Shown one piece after another: positions 1-5,954 of a stretch of DNA of 10,024 nucleotides (its first letter is position 1; each line of letters starts with the position of its first letter). The translations under genes and the position numbers were made by a program. Location of the stretch: the NCBI GenBank assembly GCA_002425885.1, contig DINC01000393.1, positions 1 to 10,024 of the forward strand, written 5' to 3'. The notes beneath the pieces are model-generated. The model had not been told where the DNA came from and did no database searches. It worked only from the letters and a program-made list of their open reading frames with translations. The stretch comes from Spirochaetia bacterium UBA5550 (GTDB lineage: Bacteria > Spirochaetota > UBA4802 > UBA5550).

Positions 1-34
1 TGGCTTCGTGAAATTAATTGACTAATTAGTTCCG

Positions 35-403
35 TTAAAGAATCCTCACCATACTCCCCTTAACGCTTTTCCAGAAGCCCGCAGACTCTTCACTCATAAT
101 CTTTCCGAATTCAGCCGGTGTATATACCAGGATGTCTGTGGCAGGTACCATATCCTGTATATCAGAGAAGTCAAGGCCCCTTTCGAGAAAGGGTTTAGCT
201 GTATCAGATACAAGGAGAAGATCTATATCGCTGAACCGGTTGAAATCAGGGGTATTAAAGCTCCCGAAAATATATGCCTCAACGACCCTCCCCTTAAGTT
301 TATTTTTAAGAAGTTCTTTATACTCCTCCCTGGTCAGGCCTGAGAGGGGATCACGTTCTATCTTTACAAGGATACCTTTATTCATTGAAGTACTCTTTGA
401 CAT
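35..403 (-). CDS. MNT-type minimal nucleotidyltransferase (HEPN/MNT antitoxin family)
   Basis: A 122-residue protein with the signature of the minimal nucleotidyltransferase fold: G47-S48-F49, then S58-D59-I60-D61 about ten residues on, and a third acidic residue D90 in a TDILVYTP strand. These are the three carboxylates expected to bind Mg-ATP. Family members act as antitoxins of HEPN RNases, in studied cases by adding AMP to the toxin, so a cytoplasmic antitoxin role is likely (family knowledge). The length is normal. The ATG at 403 has no clear ribosome binding site. An alternative ATG at 386 (Met7) almost abuts the stop of the upstream HEPN frame, and overlap of this sort is typical of the HEPN-MNT pair, so translational coupling is plausible. 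The family call is firm; activity on a partner is inference because the partner appears truncated. Confidence 0.85.
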   Translation of the reverse strand: MSKSTSMNKGILVKIERDPLSGLTREEYKELLKNKLKGRVVEAYIFGSFNTPDFNRFSDIDLLLVSDTAKPFLERGLDFSDIQDMVPATDILVYTPAEFGKIMSEESAGFWKSVKGSMVRIL

Positions 404-506
404 GGAGCAGAATTTTTTCTGCTGAAGCTACAGCATCAGATGCCTGATCTTTTGCCCTGGCTGCTGACATATCCGCCCCTTTCAATATATTAAAAGATGC
501 AACTCT
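378..506 (-). pseudogene. C-terminal remnant of a HEPN-domain toxin
   Basis: Reading leftwards, the frame just upstream of and overlapping the MNT gene is open from 506 to a TAA at 378-380. It encodes an alanine-rich amphipathic helix of the form SAARAKDQASDAVASAEKIL followed by LHVKEYFNE. That resembles the last helix of HEPN-domain proteins, which normally precede MNT genes in the same orientation. An in-frame TAG at 507-509 closes the frame, and I found no upstream sequence resembling the HEPN core with its RxxxxH RNase motif. Within the frame, an ATG at 470 has a good ribosome binding site (AAGGGG, 476-481, five bases away) and would give a 30-residue peptide. The best reading is a 5'-truncated toxin gene; a genuine short peptide is possible. 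Confidence 0.55.
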
Positions 507-513
507 CTATCCC

Positions 514-543
514 AGTATAAACTTAAATCGATCATAATGTCAA
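514..543 (-). promoter_or_regulatory. Sigma70-type promoter for the HEPN remnant/MNT unit
   Basis: On the minus strand, a perfect -35 TTGACA (538-543) and a -10 TATACT (514-519) are separated by 18 bp. The predicted start is near 507, leaving a leader of about 37 nt before the ATG at 470. Its position just outside the truncated HEPN frame suggests that the MNT gene remains expressed. Confidence 0.6.
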
Positions 544-577
544 GGAAAACAGTTCATTTTAATACTGCCATCTCCTG

Positions 578-621
578 CTCAATATATACTCAATCAGCAC
601 TCAACAGGCACTCAAGATACA
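578..621. repeat. Four 11-bp direct repeats of CTCAA (possible activator site)
   Basis: CTCAA occurs at 578, 589, 600 and 611, an exact 11-bp spacing with six variable bases between copies. The last two share a longer GCACTCAA core. One copy per helical turn is the geometry of direct-repeat sites bound by OmpR/PhoB-type response regulators. The array sits between two divergent promoters, about 35 bp upstream of the minus-strand -35 and about 50 bp upstream of the plus-strand -35. The regulator is unknown and function is inferred from spacing alone. Confidence 0.4.
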
Positions 622-668
622 GAGATCTTCATTCAGCCGTTTTTCCTAATTCAACCCGGAATAAATAA

Positions 669-697
669 TTGACCTGCATCTTCGTTGAGTTTATAAA
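669..697 (+). promoter_or_regulatory. Sigma70-type promoter of the ferritin-VIT gene
   Basis: A -35 TTGACC (669-674) and a -10 TATAAA (692-697) are separated by 17 bp. This places the start near 704, with a leader of about 30 nt containing the AAGGAG ribosome binding site at 723-728. I did not see a convincing Fur box across it. Confidence 0.55.
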
Positions 698-734
698 TCC
701 CGTATAAATAAACAAGGTTTAAAAGGAGAATACA

Positions 735-1613
735 ATGAAACAGGCGGCTATCCCTCCACAAATTATCGAGGAGATTAAAAAAGCACAGAGAAATGAAATT
801 ACCGAACACCATATATACCTGCGGCTTGCATCTGTCATTAAGGACAGAAAAAACAGCGAGGTGCTGAGCAAAATCGGGAATGATGAGCTGAGGCATTATG
901 AGCTGTGGAAAAAATTTACCGGGGTGGATGTGAAACCTTCAAAGTGGCAGATATTTAAATTCTTCTGGATTGCGAGGATTTTCGGCCTCACCTTCGGGAT
1001 AAAGCTCATGGAAAACGGAGAGCAGGAGGCGCAGATTAACTATGCAGCAATTGCTGATTATGTAAAGGACGCGAAGCAGATTGCGAAGGATGAAGATGAG
1101 CATGAAAAGCAGCTTATCTCCCTTATCGAGGAGGAGAGGCTCGACTACGTGGGTTCAATTGTTCTTGGACTTAACGATGCCCTTGTTGAGCTTACCGGTG
1201 CCTTGGCGGGTCTTACTTTTGCTTTCCAGAACACAAAGCTCATTGCTCTTGCAGGGCTCATTACCGGTATTGCTGCTTCATTCTCCATGGCTGCCAGTGA
1301 GTATCTCTCACAGAAAGCGGAGGAGAGCGAAAATGCACTGAAGTCATCTATTTATACAGGGATGGCATATATAACAACCGTTATACTGCTTATCATGCCG
1401 TATCTTTTAATAAGCCATTTTATGCTCTGCCTCGCGGCAACTCTTTCAATTGCTTTAATGATAATTTTCTTTTTCAACTACTATATCTCTGTTGCAAAGG
1501 ACCTTAATTTTAAGGAGAGATTCTTTGAAATGGCTTTTATAAGTTTAGGGGTTTCTGCAATTACTTTTCTGATAGGGGTGGTAATCAGGCAATTCCTTGG
1601 GATAGAAGTGTAA
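735..1613 (+). CDS. Ferritin-like diiron domain fused to VIT1/CCC1 iron transporter
   Basis: A 292-residue two-domain protein. Residues 1-130 form a ferritin/rubrerythrin-like four-helix domain: E21, an E51-x-x-H54 motif, acidic residues around 93-98 and a second E120-x-x-H123 motif are the expected diiron ligands. Residues about 136-292 form a VIT1/CCC1 domain with five predicted membrane helices (about 140-165, 168-190, 208-227, 230-251, 266-287). Family marks include GLNDALVELTGALAGL in the first helix (D148, E152) and SMAASEYLS (M185, E189) in the second. Related erythrin-VIT proteins such as MbfA of rhizobia export iron from the cytoplasm and protect against iron and peroxide stress, so inner-membrane Fe(II)/Mn(II) efflux is the likely role (family inference). 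The start is supported by AAGGAG six bases upstream and a promoter at 669-697. The gene is monocistronic. Confidence 0.88.
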   Translation: MKQAAIPPQIIEEIKKAQRNEITEHHIYLRLASVIKDRKNSEVLSKIGNDELRHYELWKKFTGVDVKPSKWQIFKFFWIARIFGLTFGIKLMENGEQEAQINYAAIADYVKDAKQIAKDEDEHEKQLISLIEEERLDYVGSIVLGLNDALVELTGALAGLTFAFQNTKLIALAGLITGIAASFSMAASEYLSQKAEESENALKSSIYTGMAYITTVILLIMPYLLISHFMLCLAATLSIALMIIFFFNYYISVAKDLNFKERFFEMAFISLGVSAITFLIGVVIRQFLGIEV

Positions 1614-1620
1614 AAAATGC

Positions 1621-1811
1621 ATATCGCAAAGGCGCGGAGACGCAAAGTTAAAAAAGAATAATATTTTACACGGATGAACACAGATGGACACGGATTATAA
1701 TGGATTTCATTATCCACTCCCTTACCACATCTGTGCAAATCTGTGTTTATCTGTGTAAAAATCCTTAACCTCTCAATCCTTTCTTTGCGGCTTAGCGCCT
1801 TAGTGCGATAA
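1621..1811. repeat. Composite imperfect palindromic intergenic repeat
   Basis: The whole gap between the VIT gene and dinB is a large imperfect inverted repeat. The outer arms are 1621-1647 (ATATCGCAAAGGCGC at its start) and 1783-1811 (CTTTGCGG through GTGCGAT). The inner arms are 1664-1695 and 1729-1760, matching at about 26 of 32 positions. Each inner arm is itself three 10-bp tandem units: ACACGGATGA, ACACAGATGG, ACACGGATTA on the left, and ATCTGTGCAA, ATCTGTGTTT, ATCTGTGTAA on the right. Similar motifs recur between genes in many unrelated bacteria, from memory. The transcript could fold into a long hairpin and end or stabilise the upstream mRNA. Confidence 0.75.
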
Positions 1812-1831
1812 AATCTTTACCCAAACAAATG

Positions 1832-1860
1832 TTGACATATATTACCCCTGCTGCTACACT
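1832..1860 (+). promoter_or_regulatory. dinB promoter, leaderless geometry
   Basis: A perfect -35 TTGACA (1832-1837) and a -10 TACACT (1855-1860) are separated by 17 bp. Counting the -10 as -12 to -7 puts +1 at 1867, the A of the dinB ATG. No ribosome binding site precedes that ATG (the bases are CTCCTT). I saw no LexA box of the CTGT-N8-ACAG or GAAC-N7-GTTC type around it. Confidence 0.6.
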
Positions 1861-1866
1861 CTCCTT

Positions 1867-2949
1867 ATGGACTGCCGCAAGATTATACATATAGATATGG
1901 ACGCCTTCTACGCTGCCATAGAGCAGAGGGACAACCCGGCACTGAAAGGTAAACCTGTGATTGTCGGGGGAGATCCTGACAGGCGTGGTGTTGTTTCAAC
2001 ATGCTCTTATGAAGCAAGAAAGTTCGGCGTACGATCAGCAATGCCGTCACGCACAGCAATGCGTCTCTGCCCTGATGCTGTTTTACTTTACCCGAGGTTT
2101 GAAGCTTATTCAAAAGCTTCGAAGCAGGTTATGTCGATCTTCGCTGAGTACACTGATCTCATTGAACCTCTCTCTCTCGATGAGGCTTTTCTCGATGTAA
2201 CTGAAAATAAAAAGAACATCCCCTCTGCAACCGTTATCGCCATGGAGATTAAAAGAAAAATTTTTGAAACAACGGGGCTCACTGCATCTGCAGGGGTATC
2301 ATACAACAAGTTCCTTGCCAAGACTGCTTCAGAGATCAACAAACCTGACGGCATTGCTGTAATAATCCCCTCCGAAGCTGAGGAGTTTCTTGAGAAACTC
2401 CCCATAGGTAAGTTTTTCGGTATAGGCAAAGTGAGTGAAAAGAAAATGATCTCCCTGGGGATAACCAGCGGCCTGGAACTGAAGGCAACTCCCCTTGACA
2501 AGCTTGTGAAACATTTCGGGAAAAACGGGAGGTTCTACTACGACATTGTGCGCGGTATTGACTGGAGACCGGTTGAGCCTCTTCGTGAGAGAAAATCCTA
2601 CGGCAGGGAGATTACTAAAGATGAAGATATTCTTGATGTTGATCAGATCCACTCAATTCTCAGAGAGATTGCTGATGAACTGCAGGAATCACTTCAGCGG
2701 AAAAAAATTTCAGGTAAAACCATCACTCTCAAGATCAAATACCATGACTTCAGGCAGATAACAAGAAGCGCGACAATTGAAGAGTTCACCGATTCTGCGG
2801 ATACTATTTATGAAAACATCATGAACCTCATCCGGTTTACCGAGGCCGGAGTAAAAAAAGTCCGCCTCCTTGGAATTTCCCTCTCCCACCTCAACACATC
2901 CTCCGAACACTGCGAAGAAGATGTACAACTAAAACTACCCTGCTGCTGA
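1867..2949 (+). CDS. dinB: DNA polymerase IV (Y-family translesion polymerase)
   Basis: A 360-residue Y-family polymerase (E. coli DinB has 351). The palm opens with IIHIDMDAFYAAIEQRD, carrying catalytic D10 and the probable steric gate Y15. The second catalytic motif is S103-L-D105-E106-A107. VSTCSYEARKFGVRSAMP (from about 43) is the conserved fingers element, FFGIGKVSEKKM is the thumb helix-hairpin-helix, and the little-finger domain begins near KSYGRE. It extends primers past damaged template bases at low fidelity, recruited by the sliding clamp. The tail ends in QLKLPCC, a QLxL-type clamp-binding peptide without the usual terminal Phe. The start at 1867 is chosen because it matches the family N-terminus and sits directly after a strong promoter, although it lacks a ribosome binding site. 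Fragments of the same repeat flank the gene on both sides. Confidence 0.96.
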   Translation: MDCRKIIHIDMDAFYAAIEQRDNPALKGKPVIVGGDPDRRGVVSTCSYEARKFGVRSAMPSRTAMRLCPDAVLLYPRFEAYSKASKQVMSIFAEYTDLIEPLSLDEAFLDVTENKKNIPSATVIAMEIKRKIFETTGLTASAGVSYNKFLAKTASEINKPDGIAVIIPSEAEEFLEKLPIGKFFGIGKVSEKKMISLGITSGLELKATPLDKLVKHFGKNGRFYYDIVRGIDWRPVEPLRERKSYGREITKDEDILDVDQIHSILREIADELQESLQRKKISGKTITLKIKYHDFRQITRSATIEEFTDSADTIYENIMNLIRFTEAGVKKVRLLGISLSHLNTSSEHCEEDVQLKLPCC

Positions 2950-2959
2950 ATTATGAGGC

Positions 2960-2986
2960 ATCGCGCCAAGACGCGAAGACGCAAAG
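2960..2986 (+). repeat. Second copy of the outer arm of the 1621-1811 repeat
   Basis: Starting 11 bases after the dinB stop, ATCGCGCC...GAAGACGCAAAG matches the arm at 1622-1647 in the same orientation, sharing ATCGC at one end and GAGACGCAAAG/GAAGACGCAAAG at the other. Only this arm is present, with no inverted partner nearby. It is followed by an A/T-rich stretch (2987-3041) with nothing recognisable. Confidence 0.6.
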
Positions 2987-3041
2987 AAAACTAAATTTTT
3001 TTCAGTAATAATTCCTAAAAGAATTATAATCATAAAATTTT

Positions 3042-3141
3042 GTCATTCCGGTTTTGCTTCTTCAGTTCGTGCAAATACCGGAATCTCATAGATTAATGTT
3101 ATGAGATTCCGGCATTCCGTTGTCACTTCAGCCGGTATGAC
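3042..3141. repeat. REP-like palindromic intergenic repeat
   Basis: This is a nested palindrome of about 100 bp. The core is a perfect 13-bp inverted repeat, CCGGAATCTCATA (3078-3090) and TATGAGATTCCGG (3100-3112), around a 9-base loop. The outer arms are GTCATTCCGG (3042-3051) and CCGGTATGAC (3132-3141), complementary at nine of ten positions. The GTCATTCCGG/CCGGAAT vocabulary is that of widespread small palindromic elements. No U-tract follows, so it is not a classic terminator, but it could act as a 3' boundary for the dinB message. Confidence 0.65.
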
Positions 3142-3172
3142 TTAAAATTATACTAATAGCTTTGCTCTAATA

Positions 3173-3196
3173 ACAATGTTTAGTAATAAACATTGT
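3173..3196. promoter_or_regulatory. Perfect palindrome, probable operator upstream of the MarC gene
   Basis: ACAATGTTTA (3173-3182) and TAAACATTGT (3187-3196) are exact reverse complements around GTAA. A further half-site TAAACAT lies at 3204-3210, 17 bp after the matching half-site in the palindrome. The element lies 30 bp before the marC start, overlapping where a promoter would sit (a TATTAT at 3196-3201 is a possible -10, with no clear -35). No T-run follows, so an operator is more likely than a terminator. I cannot name the regulator. Confidence 0.45.
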
Positions 3197-3226
3197 ATTA
3201 TGATAAACATCGCACAGGAAAATTAA

Positions 3227-3847
3227 ATGGACTATACAAACAGCACAAGTCATATTCTCTTCTTTATAAACACTTTCATCAAATTCTTTTTTCTGCTGAC
3301 ACCATTCTTCGCACTCACCATGTTCCTCACAATGACCGAAGGGATGAGCAACCATAGCAGAAAAAAACTTTCTGTAAAAATTATAATCGCCGTATATATT
3401 TCATGCCTTATCCTTTTCATGTTCGGAGAGCAGATATTCAGCATCTTTGGAATAACAATAGATGCATTCAGAATCGGTGCCGGTACACTGCTTTTTCTCA
3501 CCGCTGCCACGCTTGTGCAGGCAAAACAGGCGCCAAGCTCATTCAGCTTTGAAGATGACATTGCCGTTGTACCACTTGCCATCCCTGTAATAGTGGGCCC
3601 TGCAACAATTGGAGCAATCCTTGTTATGGGGGTTGAGATAGAGACATTCATGCTTAAAGTGATTGCACTCTCGGCCCTGTTCCTTGCAATCTTTTTCGTG
3701 GGGCTTATGCTCTATCTCTCCTCATATCTCGAACATGTGCTGAAGAAGAAGGGGATTATCATTATAAGCAAAATTACAGGGCTTATCCTTGCAGCTCTTG
3801 CTGCTCAGCTTGTGTTTACGGGGATAAAGAATTTTATGCGGGGGTAG
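3227..3847 (+). CDS. MarC family integral membrane protein
   Basis: A 206-residue protein with about six hydrophobic segments (roughly 8-36, 49-70, 78-98, 112-134, 142-166, 178-200). Family signatures are FFLLTPFFALTMFLTMTEG near the N-terminus, FGITIDAFRIGAGTLLF (74-90), DDIAVVPLAIPVIVGPATIG (110-129) and the C-terminal ITGLILAALAAQLVFTGI. It belongs to the MarC/UPF0056 family of inner-membrane proteins. Their substrate is not established, and the old link to multiple antibiotic resistance in E. coli was not upheld. The start is supported by AGGAAA (3216-3221) a few bases upstream. It is a single gene, convergent with the efflux operon, with a palindromic candidate operator in front. Confidence 0.9.
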   Translation: MDYTNSTSHILFFINTFIKFFFLLTPFFALTMFLTMTEGMSNHSRKKLSVKIIIAVYISCLILFMFGEQIFSIFGITIDAFRIGAGTLLFLTAATLVQAKQAPSSFSFEDDIAVVPLAIPVIVGPATIGAILVMGVEIETFMLKVIALSALFLAIFFVGLMLYLSSYLEHVLKKKGIIIISKITGLILAALAAQLVFTGIKNFMRG

Positions 3848-3870
3848 TTTTCAATATTTTGACAGGTATA

Positions 3871-4250
3871 CTTGCGTAATGACCAGTTGATTCATGACAC
3901 AAAATCATCCGTCTACTGTTACAAGTGCCTCCGTCTACCATGACGGCACCACTTTCTAATGATCAATCCCCTCCGTCTATACTGCAAAAGCAATAGTCTA
4001 CACGTACAAGTGCCTCAGTCTACCAGTACAACACCGCTTTCTAATGATCAATCCCGTCCGTCTACTGTTCCAAGAGCAATAGTTTACGTATACAAGTGCC
4101 TCCGTATCCCATTACAGCACCACTTTTTAATGAACGGCCCCCCAGTTTACTATTCCGGGAGCATTTGCCTGCATGTATAAGGGTTTCTGGTTCCATAACC
4201 GGCGTATCTGTCTAATGAATATTGGCATTTGTATCAGGAAACAGTATATC
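3871..4250. repeat. Higher-order tandem repeat: 21-22 bp units in 85-86 bp blocks
   Basis: The interval between convergent marC and tolC is filled by tandem units of 21-22 bp, most carrying GTCTA or a variant near the start. Clear units begin at 3909, 3931, 3952, 3973, 3994, 4016, 4037, 4058, 4080, 4102, 4123, 4144, 4165, 4187, 4208 and 4229. They fall into four types in fixed order: A (ending ACAAGTGCCT), B (CCGTCTACCA...), C (CTTTCTAATGATCAATCCC) and D (CCGTCTA...AAGAGCAA), giving blocks of 85-86 bp from 3909, 3994, 4080 and 4165. Neighbouring blocks 1 and 2 are about 80% identical by hand count, and type C differs at one base; block 4 is the most decayed. A degenerate C-like unit at 3871-3890 may be the edge. 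There is no ribosome binding site, and the period is not a multiple of three throughout, so it is not coding. The flanks 3848-3870 and 4251-4305 hold nothing I recognise. Confidence 0.85.
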
Positions 4251-4305
4251 CGATTCAACTATTAATGGTAAATGCCTCGTGAAAAAAGCCGATATCCACT
4301 CGCTG

Positions 4306-5910
4306 TTACTTTGCTTCAGGAATATACTTATTTATATCTATCCCGTATGTTTCAAAAAGCTCATTTTTTGATACTTCAAATTCTATAAGAGAGGCGTTGT
4401 AAGCAACAAGGAGCTGAAGTTCCATCTCTTTGCACGAAACAAGCGCGTCAAGCGCATCTCTCACAGAAGATGCTGCAAAACGCCCCATTTTCAGATTTGA
4501 CACCATGCTTCTATAATAAAGTTCAGCCTGTTTTCTTGCTTCTTTCGCTTCTGTGTAAAGCTGGTGATTTGTACCTATATTTTCAATCCTTGTTGTCACA
4601 TCATCCCTGACATATCTCCTGGCTTTTTCCAGGTTCTGTTTAGACTGCTCAACGCCCCATGCAGCATTTCTTTCATCAGCTTTCAGCCCAGTATCATCAA
4701 GAGGGTATGTCATGCTTATTTTTGCCTCGTATGCCGGGTATTTCATCTCCTTTGTATTTGAATACGCATCACCCGCTGAATCGGTATTGTAATCCATGGA
4801 TGAAACAGAGACTGATCCTTTAAGTGAAGGGAGCGCATTGTTTTCATTAATCCGGATGGAGAGCTTGGCATTTTCAAGAGCCCTTTCCGCGTTGAGATAA
4901 TCGGCGCGTTTTGCGAAAGCCCGTTTCAGAGCCTCCTCATGGTTTATCACCGGAAGCTTATCAGAGAGGACAACCTTCTCCTGCATTGTGATCTTTCTGT
5001 CCATATTGATATCACGCAGCAGCTGTCTCATGGCATTCCTGTAATTCTGCTCCGCCTGTTTAACAGAGGCATTTGATGATGCCACAAGGGAGTTCCAGTA
5101 ATTGATCTCGAACTTCTCACTCAGCCCGATGTTAACCTTCTCGGACACAATCCTCCTTACCCTCTTTGTCTCCGCAAGCATCATTCTTGAATTATCAAGC
5201 CGGTTCTGTGCTATAACAACCTTCCAGTAATCAACTATAACTCCAAAAGTTACAAGCGATATGCTGTATATATAAGCATCCCGCTGCATCTTTGCGGCGT
5301 TGTCCAGTATCTTCACCTGTTTCCTGTCATTGTAGCCGAAAGCATTCTTCAGCAGTTCCTGTTCAATAGAGGCAAAAACCGCAGGATTAGTGATATCATA
5401 CTCCTGACCCATACCGGAGTCGAGTTTTGTTTTAGTCCGCCCTATACCGGCTGCAACAGTTGTACCTGTTGAAAAGCTCCTGGCAACAGATGTGGAAACG
5501 CTGACTGAATCATTCTGCTTTCCATTCTCTGAATATAAAAATTCAGGATATTTTGCGGAAGATACCCCGGCTTCAGCGTTTAAATACAGGGAATATTTCG
5601 AGTCAAACTTCATCCGGTCTGTATCGGACATGGCAGCATTATATCTTACGATGTTGATATCAGGATTAAGCTCAATGGATTTTTCAATAATCTCCGCCAA
5701 TGTATAACGCTGCCCGTCTATTATCACTGCGGATTCATCTGATATTTCAACTGTTATATTCGATTCATTAATCCTGCTGCTGTCGCCGTTTCCCTGCACT
5801 ACGATTGAATCGATCTCTTTCGGTTTAGCCGGTTCATTCTCCCTGGCATTCATTGATGTCCCTGAAACAACAAGCCCTATCATTGCATATATTATAATAC
5901 TTCTTTTCAC
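4306..5910 (-). CDS. TolC-family outer membrane efflux channel
   Basis: A 534-residue protein. Residues 1-22 look like a Sec signal peptide (KR, then IIIYAMIGLVVSG, cleavage probably after SMNA). The two outer membrane efflux repeats begin near YTLAEIIEKSIELNPDI (69-85) and at NHEEALKRAFAKRADYLNAERAL (323-345). Long coiled-coil helices at about 195-300 and 415-520 form the periplasmic tunnel, and the strand-rich segments near 105-185 and 362-405 form the barrel. A polar linker of about 45 residues (23-68) precedes the first repeat, making it longer than common homologues. The start is GTG, supported by GGAG (5917-5920) six bases upstream. It is the last gene of the tetR-RND-tolC operon, 44 nt after the RND stop. 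It would carry substrates from the pump across the outer membrane. I found no clear terminator after its stop. Confidence 0.93.
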   Translation of the reverse strand: MKRSIIIYAMIGLVVSGTSMNARENEPAKPKEIDSIVVQGNGDSSRINESNITVEISDESAVIIDGQRYTLAEIIEKSIELNPDINIVRYNAAMSDTDRMKFDSKYSLYLNAEAGVSSAKYPEFLYSENGKQNDSVSVSTSVARSFSTGTTVAAGIGRTKTKLDSGMGQEYDITNPAVFASIEQELLKNAFGYNDRKQVKILDNAAKMQRDAYIYSISLVTFGVIVDYWKVVIAQNRLDNSRMMLAETKRVRRIVSEKVNIGLSEKFEINYWNSLVASSNASVKQAEQNYRNAMRQLLRDINMDRKITMQEKVVLSDKLPVINHEEALKRAFAKRADYLNAERALENAKLSIRINENNALPSLKGSVSVSSMDYNTDSAGDAYSNTKEMKYPAYEAKISMTYPLDDTGLKADERNAAWGVEQSKQNLEKARRYVRDDVTTRIENIGTNHQLYTEAKEARKQAELYYRSMVSNLKMGRFAASSVRDALDALVSCKEMELQLLVAYNASLIEFEVSKNELFETYGIDINKYIPEAK

Positions 5911-5954
5911 AATTTGCTCCGTTTATAAAATTTAGTTCATAGTGATCAACATAC

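Noticed and set aside
651..734. Fur box over the VIT promoter
   Set aside because: The stretch is AT-rich, but I could not align a convincing GATAAT hexamer array.
1481..1738. Minus-strand frame of 85 codons across the end of the VIT gene and the repeat
   Set aside because: Its N-terminal half is translated from the palindromic repeat and the rest is antisense to the VIT membrane helices.
2106..2501. 131-codon frame antisense to dinB
   Set aside because: It opposes conserved polymerase motifs, has no ribosome binding site and shows no family features.
3959..4180. Open frame of 73 codons within the tandem repeat
   Set aside because: There is no ribosome binding site, the 85-86 bp block length shifts frame between copies, and the open frame is explained by repeated sequence lacking stops.
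3909..4250. CRISPR array
   Set aside because: Units are contiguous, with no unique spacers between constant repeats, and all four unit types diverge. No cas genes are present.
3909..4250. Iteron-type plasmid replication origin
   Set aside because: Unit size and phasing fit, but there is no rep gene, no DnaA box that I could see and no AT-rich melting region. The neighbours are ordinary chromosomal genes.
4267..4300. Rho-independent terminator of the efflux operon
   Set aside because: On the minus strand a run of six T follows the tolC stop, but the preceding GCGAGTGGATATCGGC forms only a three- to four-base stem.
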